DNA from: Phycomyces blakesleeanus NRRL 1555(-)
Lineage: Eukaryota > Mucoromycota > Mucoromycetes > Mucorales > Phycomycetaceae
Reading direction: 5' to 3'
DNA length: 64,000 bases
NCBI RefSeq assembly: GCF_001638985.1
Contig: NW_017265138.1
Location: 1,054,001 to 1,118,000 of the forward strand
Shown here one piece after another: positions 50,706 to 61,493 of this stretch; the stretch's first letter is position 1, and each line of letters begins with the position of its first letter. The notes beneath the pieces were generated by a model. That model saw only the letters and a list, made by a program, of their open reading frames with translations, was not told the origin of the DNA and ran no database searches. The position numbers were made by a program, and so were the translations under genes.

Positions 50706-51765
50706 TTTTATGTTGTTTGAATTGTAATGAAGGTTATCAAATAATAAATTATTTACCTCAAAACAATTGTCAACTGTAAAGAATTCATTAGAATTACAAT
50801 AATCACCGTCACAATTAAAGAAAATCCGGAATTTGTTTATCCATCCATAAACATTGAATAAACCATTAAAAGTATCCACGTCGGTTTGTGTGAATTAACC
50901 CAAAAAAAATGTAAATTTAGATAGAAAGTTTAGATTTTTTTGCTTTCTTTCATCCACAGCAGTTTGTCTAGCTAAATGTTTTGGCTGAAAATTTCTCAAT
51001 AATATTTAATGGATTCCTGAATTTAACATTTCGCTAAAATATACGAGCAGTAAAAATATGTGACTTTAGGTTTAGAAAAACGGCTGTGTATGGTCTAAAG
51101 CTGCGTATTGTAACACGAACATTTTAATAAATCAAAGAGACTCCTTTTTATTCATGCATTCATTCATTTTTTTTTTCAAATACATGTAAAAAATATAGAT
51201 ATTTAGTATGACTGAGAATTATTTTGTGGAAGATACATTAGACTTGCTATAGTTTGGTCTGTGCAGCAAAATAACCAATTTGAACATATTCCCTTATGGA
51301 TGCCATAATCTTTAGTATTCAAAGTAGTATTTAAACACGTCAGTGTCATTGGGTATTTTAAAGTAAAATCTTCAGGATTGTTTTCTTGATATATTTTTAA
51401 ACAGGCATAATAGATGCCAGATCAATATCTAATAAGTAAAGTATAATTTTATATACATAATATTAGTATTGACCTAAAGATATAGAAATAAGAGTTGACC
51501 ACCAGAGAGAAACATAGAGGAGATCTTGACATCTACACATCTCAATCTGGTCAAAAAATTACACTCTTTCAATCTCAATTTATTTATTTATTTTTAAACG
51601 CTTTTATTAAGATCTTCATCATCTATAAACTTCAAAGATTTAAAGTACAGATTTTTTTATTTTATTTTTTTAAAAAAAAAAGTCAAGCATCTAAAAACTG
51701 GTGAAACCCTCCCCCTATTTTAACTATTGCTAGCCGGTCTTGTTTCAATTTTTATTTTTCCAAAA
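50706..51765. other. Divergent promoter region of Bdp1 and MTRR
   Basis: About 1.06 kb between genes read in opposite directions, with no open frame of substance. It is A/T-rich; CT/T-rich sequence at 51560-51670 and A runs near 51672-51681 lie close to the MTRR start. No further element was recognised. Confidence 0.5.
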
Positions 51766-51912
51766 ATGGCCTTGGCAACTTCCTATGTCATTCTTTGGGC
51801 CTCTCAGACAGGCAATGCAGAATGGATAGCAAAAAACATTCACACAGAAGCCAAAAATAAAGGTTACAGAGGTGAATGTTACCTAATGGACGAATGGGAA
51901 AAGGTATTTATA

Positions 51913-51944
<32 letters not shown>

Positions 51945-54329
51945 TGAACAGAGTCTACATTATGTTTCTATGCTTAAAAAAACCCCCAAACCAAAAAATC
52001 GTAGGCCAATCTTGCGACAACTAAAGTAATCATCTTTGTGGCCTCTAACACGGGTGATGGCGATCCCCCAGACAACGCACTCAAATTTTGGAGATTCTTC
52101 AGACGTATGAAGCAACCTGACTACCTTGCTCATGCACAAGTTACTCTTCTCGGTCTAGGGGATACTAACTACAGCAATTACAATAATACTGTAAAACGGC
52201 TCGAAAAGAAGGCTAAGGAACTTGGTGCAACTGTGTTTTACGAAAAGGGTCTTGCAGATGATGCTGAAGGGTAAATATCTTATACACAACCTTGTTATCA
52301 ACTATGTTTTAATGTTTTTCTTTTATAAAAAAAATACTATTATTATACGTAGCCTCGAAACTGTGGTTGATCCTTGGATCGAAAAACTTTGGACAGTCCT
52401 TCCTTCTGTTTTGCAAAAACAAGATGATATTAATGTGCCAAAAGAAGCTGACTCGGCAGATGAAACAGTCAGCGTTGAATCTGTTACAAAGAATGTCCAG
52501 GACATGAGTGTATCTGATCCATATACAAATGAAGCCAGGCGTACAGCCTTGCCCAAGGAGGCCCAGAAATACACCGACCTTCCCAATAGCTTGATCAACA
52601 AGGACGCTACTCCAGAAGCAGATGGCGCAAATACAAATCTCGCTTCTGGACATCCCTTGACTATTGACCTCTCGGGACTCAAGCCAGGTATGGGCTTGAC
52701 AGCCCTGCCAAAGGTTCCTGCATCAATCACCCATCTCGAACGTCTCGATGTAAAGACGGTTGCAAACGAAGCTCACAGAATCCCTGAATTTATCAACATT
52801 CCTAGCCCCTTGATCGATGCTGCAGTCACCAAAGTACAGTGTCTCACCACAAAAGACGCCTTAAAACGTACTTTGTTTGTCGAATTAGAAGTGGATAAGG
52901 AAATCCAATTCGATCCTGGAGATGCATTCGGTATTCTGGCTCCCAATGACGATGAGTTGGTCGAAGGGGTTTTGGCCCGATTGGTGCCTTTTGAAGAAAG
53001 ACATGAAGTATTGTATGCAATTCGTGGAGAAGGTATGGATTTAATAATCAAGGTGATGATACAAACTAACTACTGGTCGCAGATTTACCTTCGCATCTCC
53101 AGAATGCTTCACGTGTTACACTCGTAGAGCTTTTAAAACATGGACTTGATCTTACCAGTCAACCTAGAAAGGCATTGTTTAGACTTTTGGCTGAATACAC
53201 CACAGATTTGCAGGAAAAAACAATACTCATGTACATCTGTAGTAAACAAGGTTAGTTCACCAGGTCTATTCACTTCCACCAACCATGGACTTCTTGTTCT
53301 ATAACTGTTTATATATATATATATATATATCTCGCTTTTCTTTTTCCTTAGGTGTGTCACAGTTTAATGCTATTCGCGAACAATCTCCAACATTGCTTGA
53401 TATACTTGCCACATTTCCGTCCTGTAAACCCCCGATTTCTCGTCTTCTCGACGCACTTCCTCCCCATATGCCTCGCTATTACTCCATAAGTAACTCACCT
53501 TTGAAACATCCGGGAAAAATCTGCTTTGCATTTAATGTTATCAACTACACCACTGCCCACAACGTAAAGCGTAAGGGCGTTGCTACCCCTTGGATTGATG
53601 CCTTGACCGGTCTTGTTCCTGCTAGAATCAAAAAACCCACGACAGTCGAGTTTCCTTCCGGACTACTTCATATCCCTATTTTTATGAAGCCTAATGCCAA
53701 CACATTTACTCTTCCTACCGACACCACACGACCTCTGGTCCTCATAGGTCCTGGTACTGGCATTGCTCCGTTCATTGGATTTTTAGAACATCGTCAAACC
53801 CAGCGCAAAATCCGCAAGGCCATGGGTGGCGTAGGAACTAATCCTCTAAGAGACATTCAAAAGGAGTTTGGGGATATTTGGGTTTATTATGGTTTCAGAG
53901 AGACCACAAAGGATTATCTATTTGAAGATGATCTTGAAAACTTTGTCAAGGATGGTACTGTCAAAAAGTTAGAGCTGGCCGTCAGTCGTAAAGGAAAGGA
54001 CAAGGTGTATGTTCAAGACCTTTTGAAGCGCGATATAGATGGACTCTATGAGATGATCGTAAACAAAAATGCTGTTGTTTATATATGCGGTGATGCAAAG
54101 GGAATGGCCAAGGGTGTACACGATGCACTTGCTGACATGCTTTGTGAAAAGCAAGGTTTAGATAAGCTGGAGGCAAACAAGCTGCTGATCCAGTGGATGA
54201 GTGAACGCAAATATTTGCGTGATTTGGTAAGTAAAAATAGTGTCTTTCTGGGTCGCATTTAATCCTTATTCTAATACGCACATACGCTTTTTTTTGGATT
54301 TTTAATTTATTTATTTTTAGTGGGCATAA
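51766..54329 (+). CDS. MTRR: Methionine synthase reductase (MTRR-like diflavin reductase)
   Basis: Six exons, 51766-51903, 52005-52270, 52353-53032, 53083-53250, 53352-54226 and 54321-54329, all in phase, give 711 residues, close to human MTRR (about 700). The FMN-binding flavodoxin domain (6-150) has SQTGNAEWIA, SNTGDGDPPD and LGLGDTNY. A linker (about 165-250) leads to the FAD domain (PGDAFGIL, RYYSISNSP, GKICFAFNV) and the NADPH domain (GPGTGIAPFIGFLEHR, CGDAKGMAKGVHDAL). The last exon codes only for the terminal WA, whose Trp stacks on FAD in this superfamily. Words such as CSKQG, FPSCKPP, GLETVVDPWI and the wide flavin linker fit MTRR better than cytochrome P450 reductase, and there is no membrane anchor. 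MTRR re-reduces cob(II)alamin so that B12-dependent methionine synthase stays active. Its presence implies a cobalamin-using methionine pathway, as reported for early-diverging fungi and unlike yeast. Confidence 0.85.
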
Positions 54330-54508
54330 TTGACGAGTATTTGTTGTAATATATTTGTATATATTTATATTATAAAGATCATAATAATATAATATACTCG
54401 CACACAGTCAAAAAAAGAGGTGTTTGATTGAGATATGGCTAATAACCAGCATCATCATATTTCGTATTCTCCCACTATTGAAAAAACTAGTCCTTGATTC
54501 ATATGGTT

Positions 54509-56347
54509 TCACACCAAAACACCATCTATAATCAAGCGCTTTACTGATCTACAGCAAATGTCCACATGACCATACCAAAGATTGCGTTCAAATTGTTTCC
54601 AACGAGTGTAGGGCACAGGCATCATCATAGCCGACGCAGATCGGACATACTCTTTGACAGCTTTTAGTTTCTTTAAGCTCAAGCGTCTGACATGAGTATT
54701 ATTGGCTGAGTATGTTTCATGATACCACCTTATCGATTGGCCTTTCTTTTTTTTCAATTGAACAAGAGAAAATATTGAGGATCTAGGGTGGCAAGCCAAG
54801 GAGAAATCCCCGGTGGCAGACAAGCTATCGATTTTTATAGATGAAAATTCCTGGATTGGCATGTCTATCGAAAATGAGAGACTCGGCATGTGACCCGACT
54901 CCTTAATACAGTGCGACAGATATAATTTTGAGAGTTTTGGACATCGTCTTGAAATATGTTTAAACACATGTGGATCAACATAAATATAAATCATATTCAA
55001 GGTCTTGAGGGGGTGTTCAGTAAATAAATCTCTTTCACAGGCTGTCACGAATCCACCTGCTATTGTTAGCTTAATTAGAACTGGACAGTCATCCAGAAGT
55101 GTGTCAATAGAACAGGTGGTGAATCCATCAATAAGAGTTGAAGAAATATTGAGGTCAGTTAAACATAGCATATTAGAAAGCTTTTGGGTAATTGTAGACG
55201 TATTCGAGAGAGGATACCATGGCTCAGAGGAAACAGAGAGTGAAAGGCTGGTAAGAGAGCTATGTGTGTAGCGAATAATATTGGCCAGTTCTTCTTCATC
55301 CATACTTTCATTATCGTAACGGGTTACTCTATAGATTTCGAGTCGAGATCCTGCTTCATCTAAACACTTTAAAAAGTCTCGTCCTGGCCATGCAGATTGG
55401 ATCATTCCAGACAAGATGAACAGAGATAAACGATTCCACTTTGTGGCTGCAAACAAGAAAACATCATTGACTTGAAAATAAGCTTCTTGTTCAAAACTGC
55501 TTTCTTCAAAGCTGAGATTGGCCTCAAAGGACTCCAGCTCTGGGTATTGCTTCAGAATCAGCGAAAGCCACGCGGGACTTTCCAGATTTGCTGTCAGAGA
55601 TAACTTGCGCAGACGTCGGAATACGGGAACATCGAGATGAGCTAATGATACTTTGTCTTGGTCAGTTAATGTTAGCAAAAATCCGTTAAGTAAGAGGCTT
55701 TGTAGATGTGGGAGAGACAAGTGTATATTCTCGTAACCTTCAAGGCTTAATTGAGTGAATGAACAGGTCAGGCTGAGATGTGTTAGCAAAGGTAATGATC
55801 GAATTAAAGGAATAATGTTATCTATGAATGACAAGCTATCGATTATGCTTCCATCAAATTCGAGGTGAGCCAAACTGCTCTTGAACGTTTTGGCTAATAT
55901 CTGCGCAGATACAACACTTGTAAGTACTGGTAGCCTTGAAAGCGATTTCCAGTTTCTTCCAATCAGCGTGTGATCTGTAAAATACAGCCACATTTTCGGA
56001 TCAAAGTCCAGGATTTCAAGGCCAGGACAAAAGTATTCAAGCTGTTTTAGGTCGTCCTGAGTTATACCGGTTTTGTATAGTCGAAGTTCACGAATACAAT
56101 CTCCAAATGAATATTTTGTCGTCTTGTTCTGCAGAAGATCTTTTATAAAATCCAGAAGACGATTGCGTGTGTAGATTTGGACAGAGATGAATGAGAGATG
56201 GTAGAACGCTGTGCGCCATGAATGACACACATTCATACAGGCATGGCGATCTTGAGGAGACACTTTGGCTGATAATAGAATTAAGAGCTCATTTGGTAGC
56301 TGGCTTGGTAGTAATGTCTTGCTTTGCTTATTAACTTTTATTGTCAT
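54509..56347 (-). CDS. F-box/LRR protein
   Basis: A single-exon protein of 612 residues read on the minus strand. The N-terminal F-box (about 12-52) has LPSQLPNELLILL and a later C-x-x-V-CHSWR. The remainder is a string of leucine-rich repeats with words such as LTHLSLTCSF, LRKLSLTANLE and LSKLYLSHCI. Such proteins are substrate receptors of SCF ubiquitin ligases: the F-box binds Skp1 and the LRR arc binds the target. Large, variable families of this type are typical of Mucoromycota, and the substrate cannot be inferred. The start codon at 56347 precedes the F-box by about 12 residues. It is convergent with MTRR, with 180 bases between the genes. The Cys/His sites near the end suggest nothing further. 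Confidence 0.8.
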   Translation of the reverse strand: MTIKVNKQSKTLLPSQLPNELLILLSAKVSPQDRHACMNVCHSWRTAFYHLSFISVQIYTRNRLLDFIKDLLQNKTTKYSFGDCIRELRLYKTGITQDDLKQLEYFCPGLEILDFDPKMWLYFTDHTLIGRNWKSLSRLPVLTSVVSAQILAKTFKSSLAHLEFDGSIIDSLSFIDNIIPLIRSLPLLTHLSLTCSFTQLSLEGYENIHLSLPHLQSLLLNGFLLTLTDQDKVSLAHLDVPVFRRLRKLSLTANLESPAWLSLILKQYPELESFEANLSFEESSFEQEAYFQVNDVFLFAATKWNRLSLFILSGMIQSAWPGRDFLKCLDEAGSRLEIYRVTRYDNESMDEEELANIIRYTHSSLTSLSLSVSSEPWYPLSNTSTITQKLSNMLCLTDLNISSTLIDGFTTCSIDTLLDDCPVLIKLTIAGGFVTACERDLFTEHPLKTLNMIYIYVDPHVFKHISRRCPKLSKLYLSHCIKESGHMPSLSFSIDMPIQEFSSIKIDSLSATGDFSLACHPRSSIFSLVQLKKKKGQSIRWYHETYSANNTHVRRLSLKKLKAVKEYVRSASAMMMPVPYTRWKQFERNLWYGHVDICCRSVKRLIIDGVLV

Positions 56348-56959
56348 GATTTATCAACAGATTATTAGATATTTTGTATTTGCATTTACATTTGTATCTG
56401 TTTTATTTGCTTTTGTTTTTTGTGCCTAATATATACATATATATGTGTGTGTGCATATTGATTGTTCAGTATCGATGATTCATTCCTTAATATCTTGGTT
56501 GTATGAAAAATTATGACTATCCTTACGGACAAGATGACCCGACAAGATTTTGAGGGAGATACTGTGCTTCTACTCTCAATTTACTGAATTTTTGAAAAGT
56601 CTACCTACTTTTTTGAATTTATTTTGGATATTTATATGAGGTTAAATTGCTCAAAATAATGAGACTAATTTGACTAGGTGTTTGAAGTTAATTTGCCTAA
56701 CTTTTTGAACTAATCATAAGCAATATTCTTAAAAATGAACTTATTTCATGGAGATGGCAAAGATGATATTGTAGATAGATTTGGCAAGAAAGCAAGTACT
56801 TTTGTTGTAGATCCCTCATTTCGATAAACAAGGTTGACAGATTTACAAAAATATAATGCTTCCAGCAAGTAATATCAAAGCCAATGATAATCAATATTAT
56901 ATTTTTAAATAATGGGTGAGCATTTTTTTGTGGTATTTTTTCTTTTTCACAATTTAACA
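56348..56959. other. Spacer upstream of the F-box gene
   Basis: No gene supported. It contains a TA/TG mixture at about 56430-56452 and otherwise AT-rich unique sequence that should include the promoter of the F-box gene. From about 56960 decayed transposon sequence begins. Confidence 0.45.
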
Positions 56960-57293
56960 TGAATACAATATTTATATATGAAGATGGAAACGAAATGTTA
57001 TTGATAATAATGGTGGTCCTGAGCTAATGGACAACATTGTTGATCGAAATGAACTTATTGTTGAAACTATTAATACTCATGCAGAGTGCTTAGGAAATGC
57101 AGTCCTTAATGAATCTTCTCTGACTTGCCCGATGTTGTTAGAAAAGCCAAAAAAAATAAAAATAAAGATATTCATATGAAGGAGGCAAAACTAAAATGGT
57201 AATACGTGCATTATATTGTGTAGTATAAAGTTAAGTTTTTTGATCTGAAGATTAAAAAGTGTATAGCTGCATCAACTGCAGCTACAGTTGGAC
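56960..57293 (+). mobile_element. Left flank of a DDE transposon, cut by the DIRS element
   Basis: A frame open from about 57000 to 57174 reads GPELMDNIVDRNELIVETIN, and another patch just before the DIRS end reads FFDLKIKKCIAAS. The second resembles the N-terminal helical region of mucoralean DDE transposases; the first is not recognised. The right-hand part of such a transposase starts just beyond the DIRS element (61494 onward) in the same orientation. The split-element reading is an inference. Confidence 0.4.
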
Positions 57294-57350
57294 ATTGTCT
57301 ATCAACCCCTATGGAGTATCAGACAATCCTGATTGTCCATCGGAGACTCC

Positions 57351-57440
57351 GTCCCTCCAATGAGGTTTAGGGCTTTCTAAGCCACGCTTTTTTATTCTTT
57401 GTTTAAATTCAATATCTCTCTCTATACTACTCTATCTCTT
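57351..57440 (+). repeat. DIRS left inverted terminal repeat
   Basis: About 90 bases starting GTCCCTCCAATGAGG and ending CTCTATCTCTT are found again in inverted orientation at 61378-61469 with few differences (for example a C to T change at the AAGCCACGC site). The outermost 57 bases of the left end have no counterpart in the right end, as is usual for DIRS. Confidence 0.9.
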
Positions 57441-57489
57441 TCAAGCCACGCATCGAGACATATTAACTATAGTTACACAAAGGATCATT

Positions 57490-58285
57490 ATGTCCAATGA
57501 ACAAACAATTTCAAGAGAAGAACTTCAGGAGTTACTCGCCTTTAAGCAAGAATGGGAACAAGACAAGCAGCGAAAGCTTGACCTCTTCCATCCCCTCCCC
57601 GAAGAAATCTTGGAAGATTTGGAGCTACCTAAAGCCAATCTTAGGAAACTCTGCAACACATTCGATTGTACGAGAACCAACTACAACAATGAATGGACGC
57701 ACGGAACAGTCATCAATCGCCAGTACATTGGAGAATGTAACAAGACCAATGTATCTGCAACATCTGCAATCCAAGGACACTACAAGGATTCAGAAAAGTT
57801 ATGCACGATGGCAAGTGCCTCTTCTGAGTTATTTGAAGAAATCTAGACGATCATCGACGATCTGGATGAAGACTCCACGGCCTATGAGCACTGGAAGACC
57901 ATTGGCAAACGAGCCCACTGACAGGCTGTGTACAGCTTCAGTTCAGCCCAAGCAATTGATGATGAAGCACGTATCTGGCTCGAAAAGGCTATCGGAGTTT
58001 CTAAACACCTTCGATATGCCAACAAAGACAAAGACAAGAAGCTGGTCATTACTGCCCAGCTATCAATCGACATCAAGAAGTCCAAGTTCGAACAAGCAGT
58101 TCTTACCTGAGCAGCAGGGGACCCAGGAAATTCCCAACGCTTTCAAAACTTGGGCTTTTCCAAGCATGGAAGGGGAAATGGAGGTGGACAAAGACGAGGT
58201 CGTGGTACCTTCCAGTCAAAACCCCGACTACCCCACAACCAACCAGCATCTGAGACACCAGCGCGCCCCAGGCCAGTGAGCAACC
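57490..58285 (+). pseudogene. DIRS gag-like ORF with three stops
   Basis: Frame 1 from ATG 57490 reads an acidic, helical protein (SREELQELLAFKQEWEQ) with a Gly/Arg-rich end (GRGNGGGQRRGRG near 58170-58210), as expected for a nucleic-acid-binding gag. It is broken by TAG at 57844-57846, TGA at 57919-57921 and TGA at 58108-58110. The two TGAs would be arginine CGA before a C-to-T change, and the TAG glutamine CAG. A longer open frame of 260 codons in frame 2 across the same stretch is a shadow. Confidence 0.65.
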
Positions 58286-58526
58286 TCTGAAGGACTTGTC
58301 CTTCACACAGGAGATGTTAGTGCACCCATCAGAGGGAGCACACTATGTGATGCCGGAGGATGACATTGCCCCAGGTGGATGTCTTCAACATTTCCAACAC
58401 ACTTGGGAGAAGATGACAAAGCAGACTTGGCCACGGGTGGTAGTCCAGGAGGAATACTGAATTCCATTCAAACAGGTCCCAATTCCTTGGAGAACTCCAC
58501 AGCACGAGATATCACAACAAGCAACA

Positions 58527-60205
58527 TTGGATTTAGACAAGGCGGTCCAGAAATTTCTGTTGACCCAGATGATAGAGGAGTCGCCTGATGAAAACGACCA
58601 ATACTTATCCAAGATGTTTGTGATCCAAGAGAAAGACAAGAAAAGGCCAATATTGGACTATCAGAAAATCAACTCGTATGTACAGCTCCAACATTTCAAG
58701 ATGGAAGGAGTACCAGCCTTGAGGGATATGGTAACCACCGGATCATTTATGACCAAGATCGACTTGAAGGACGCATACTTGGTAGTCCCCTTACACGAAG
58801 CCTCCAGACAATTTCTCAGTTTCTGACATTGTCAGAAGATTTATTGATTCAAGGCCTTAGCCTTTGGTCTCTGTGCCGCGCCTTTTGTGTTCTCAAAATC
58901 GATGCGATTTGCCATGGAACCACTGCAGGCACAAGGCATACAGCTAGTCTATTATTTGGATGACATATACTTAATATCGAACACTATCGAGGAGGCCAAC
59001 AAGAACACTCAATTGATCATAACACATCTACAGTCCTTAGGATTCATCATCAACAAGCAGAAGAGCAAGACGATCCCAACACAAACTCAGGAATTCTTGG
59101 GATTTCAGTTCAACACCAAGACAATGAAGCTCACAGTGCCCAAAGCAAAGATGGTCAATCTGAGAGACAAGACCAAGCAGATTCTATGGAAGACTCATAC
59201 TTGCAGACAGCTGGCATCCCTAATAGGGAAGTTCACAGCAATGATACCAGCAATAGGGGAAGCATTGATTCGAATAAGGTATTTGCAATGAGATCTAGCA
59301 AAGAACCAACACCTATATCAGAGGTGGAAGAATCAGTGTCCCTTGTCACAGGAAGCAATAAAGGAACTCCAGTGGTGGCAACGGAATGCTCAAGTAATCA
59401 ACTGCAGGCCTGTCAAGGAACCAACACTGAACAAGGAGGCTCTGACAATTCAGGTGGATGTGTCCAATTCCGGTTGGGGCGTCGCCTCTAAGATCCTTCA
59501 GACATTGGGATTCTAGACACCAGAAGAGAAGGCCACCTCAATAAACGCCAGAGAACTAAAGACCATCCTCTTTGCACTACAGCTCCATGCCAACAGATAT
59601 CAGGGCAAGTCGGTGCATATCCAGAGCAACAATATTACAGCCATAAAGTATGCCATGAAGTGGAGAGGTACAGCATCGCCTATACTTCAGGAACTGGCAC
59701 TGATAATTTGGAATCTGCGAGTGGAGCAGAAGATAACTGTGACCATGTCACATATAGCAGGAATAGCCAATGTAATAGCCGACCGCCTGAGCCGTACCAA
59801 GAAACCAGTTCACAAGTGGGCTCTTCCCAAATGGCTGTTCTGCGAGATTACCAAGAGATGGGGCCAACTGACCATAGATGCCTTTGCCTCATGGGAGAAT
59901 ACCAAGCTGAAGAAGTTTTGGAGCTACCAACCAGACCCTGCTGCCGTGGCCCAAGACGCCTTTTGTCAGAAGTGGCCACAGAAGGGCGTGTTTGCACACC
60001 CACCTTGACGCTTGATACCCCAGGTTCTCCGCGAGATGACGAAGGAGAGGGCCAAGATTATTCTGGTCACACCCTGGTGGCAGACCCAATACTGGTGGCC
60101 AATGGTGATGAACAGGGCAATAGAAGACCCAATTCCACTCCACTTCAGTCGCCTCCAGTCCCCCTTGGCCGCATGGAGGCTATCACCAGACATTATGAGA
60201 CAGTA
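58527..60205 (+). pseudogene. DIRS reverse transcriptase, RNase H and methyltransferase-like region, broken
   Basis: Frame 3 reads through the reverse transcriptase (RPILDYQKIN, TKIDLKDAYLVVPL, YYLDDIYLI with the YLDD active site near 58955, EFLGFQFN), then an RNase H part (DVSNSGWGVASK, INARELKTIL, IQSNNITAI) and a block LTIDAFASWENTKL followed by ILVTPWWQTQYWWP, which in DIRS elements is the adenine-methyltransferase-like region. In-frame stops include TGA at 58824-58826 and others near 58845, 59289, 59512 and 60006. Catalytic residues are kept but no complete protein can be made. Confidence 0.8.
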
Positions 60206-61255
60206 GAACAACTGTCTAATACACAGGCCAATTTCTTGTCTCGCACTAACCAGGCAAGTACGAACAAGACGTATGATCTTACATGGCAAAAATGGGCAAT
60301 GTGGTGTCAGACCAATGAGAAAGACTGTTTGATTTATGATGCCGCCATGGTCTGCAAATATCTGTCTTATCACCACCACATAGACATAGCAAAGACTCAG
60401 TTGAACATTGATAGATCGGCTATTGCCAGTGTATTTAAGGTTATCCATTCCAATAGCCTACCACTAGCTAATCATTATCTGATCCAAGTCTTCTTCAAAG
60501 CATTGCGTAATAACTCTCAGTATCCTGCTCGTCCAAGCACACCAGTATGGGATCCAGAGAAAGTGTTAGCCAAGATACTCGATTGGGGACCAACAGGCGA
60601 CCTGTCCATGGTACGACTTCAATGTAAAACAGCATTGTTGCTTTGTCTAACAACGATATGGCAAACCAGCTCAGATGTGAGACGTTTACAGTTCCAAGAT
60701 ATTACCCTCATAAGAGTACCATCTCCACCACACATGGTTGAAACTGTACACCTCTTGGTTAAGAAAACAAAAGAAGGAATGATGAAGGATCTGACTTTGA
60801 GCGCCATACCCTCCCATCTGGAACTATGTCCTGTTTACACCTTGACTGTATTCCTACAAAAGACAGAGCATATGCGAAGCTCTATGCCCATCGACCATAC
60901 CCTGTTTCTGGGTTTTGTGGAGGGGTCACAACCCCATAGCATTCGACCTTCGACTATGAGTACTTGGATTAAAACCACGTTGAGTGAATGTGGAGTCAAT
61001 ACAACGATCCATAAAGGTCATTCAACCTGATCTGCTGTAGCTACATTGGCAAGAAGACGAGGAGTACCAGTTGCTGCGAGCAAGAGACATGCGAACTGGA
61101 GTGCAAACAGCCAGGTATTTGAACGATACTATTGGCGACCAGAAAGAGCAGAGGCTGCTCAGATCCATGAAACAATTTTCCTGCCAACGGAAAACGAACC
61201 TCATTGGAGGGACAGAGTCTCCGATGGACAATCAAGATTGTCTGATACTCCGTAG
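60173..61255 (+). pseudogene. DIRS tyrosine recombinase with a stop in the HxxR motif
   Basis: Frame 2 reads an N-terminal SAM-like helical domain (NKTYDLTWQKWAMW) and a catalytic domain with TSSDVRRL (first catalytic Arg), an intact region up to KGHST, then TGA at 61028-61030 exactly where the HxxR arginine belongs (CGA to TGA would explain it), and further on ERYYWRP, with the likely nucleophilic Tyr. Such recombinases integrate the circular DIRS DNA. The loss of a catalytic arginine together with truncation disables it. The start at 60173 is chosen as the first ATG after the methyltransferase-like region; the real start may be upstream. Confidence 0.78.
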
Positions 61256-61305
61256 GGGTTGATAAACAATTTGGATTGTTTGAGGGACAAAGTCCCAAGA
61301 ATGAG
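61199..61305. repeat. DIRS internal complementary region
   Basis: Bases 61199-61270 are the inverted copy of the left end (57294-57365), and 61270-61305 continue as the inverted copy of the right end. The two parts meet at ACAATTTGG, which therefore shows the circle junction and marks both element ends. It overlaps the 3' end of the recombinase gene. Confidence 0.88.
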
Positions 61306-61377
61306 GTGAGACCCACCCACCACTTGACATAAATTTCTACCTTATCAAATGGAACCGTCGAATTGTTGGCATGTCAT

Positions 61378-61469
61378 AAGAGATAGAGTAGTATAGAGAA
61401 AGAGATATTGAATTTAAACAAAGAATAAAAAAGCATGGCTTAGAAAGCCCTAAACCTCATTGGAGGGAC
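61378..61469 (-). repeat. DIRS right inverted terminal repeat
   Basis: Inverted copy of 57351-57440. The extra 24 bases outside it (61470-61493, ending CAATCCAAATT) are specific to the right end and are matched by the second half of the internal complementary region. Confidence 0.9.
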
Positions 61470-61493
61470 TTCGTCCCTCGAACAATCCAAATT

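Larger units (their letters stand above)
57294..61493 (+). mobile_element. DIRS-type tyrosine-recombinase retrotransposon (inactive)
   Basis: A 4.2-kb element with non-identical ends that share a 90-base inverted repeat, three coding regions in three frames (gag-like in 57490-58285, reverse transcriptase plus RNase H and a methyltransferase-like tail in 58527-60205, tyrosine recombinase in 60173-61255) and an internal complementary region at 61199-61305 that pairs with both ends. This is the defining DIRS layout, in which a recombinase, not an integrase, inserts a circular DNA copy, so no target duplication is expected. Many in-frame stops make it dead. The limits are set where the terminal sequence is matched by the internal region. 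Confidence 0.88.

Noticed and set aside
57497..58279. A 260-codon frame across the DIRS gag region
   Set aside because: Longer than the true gag frame only because the true frame has acquired stops; the true frame has the Gly/Arg-rich end and acidic helix expected.
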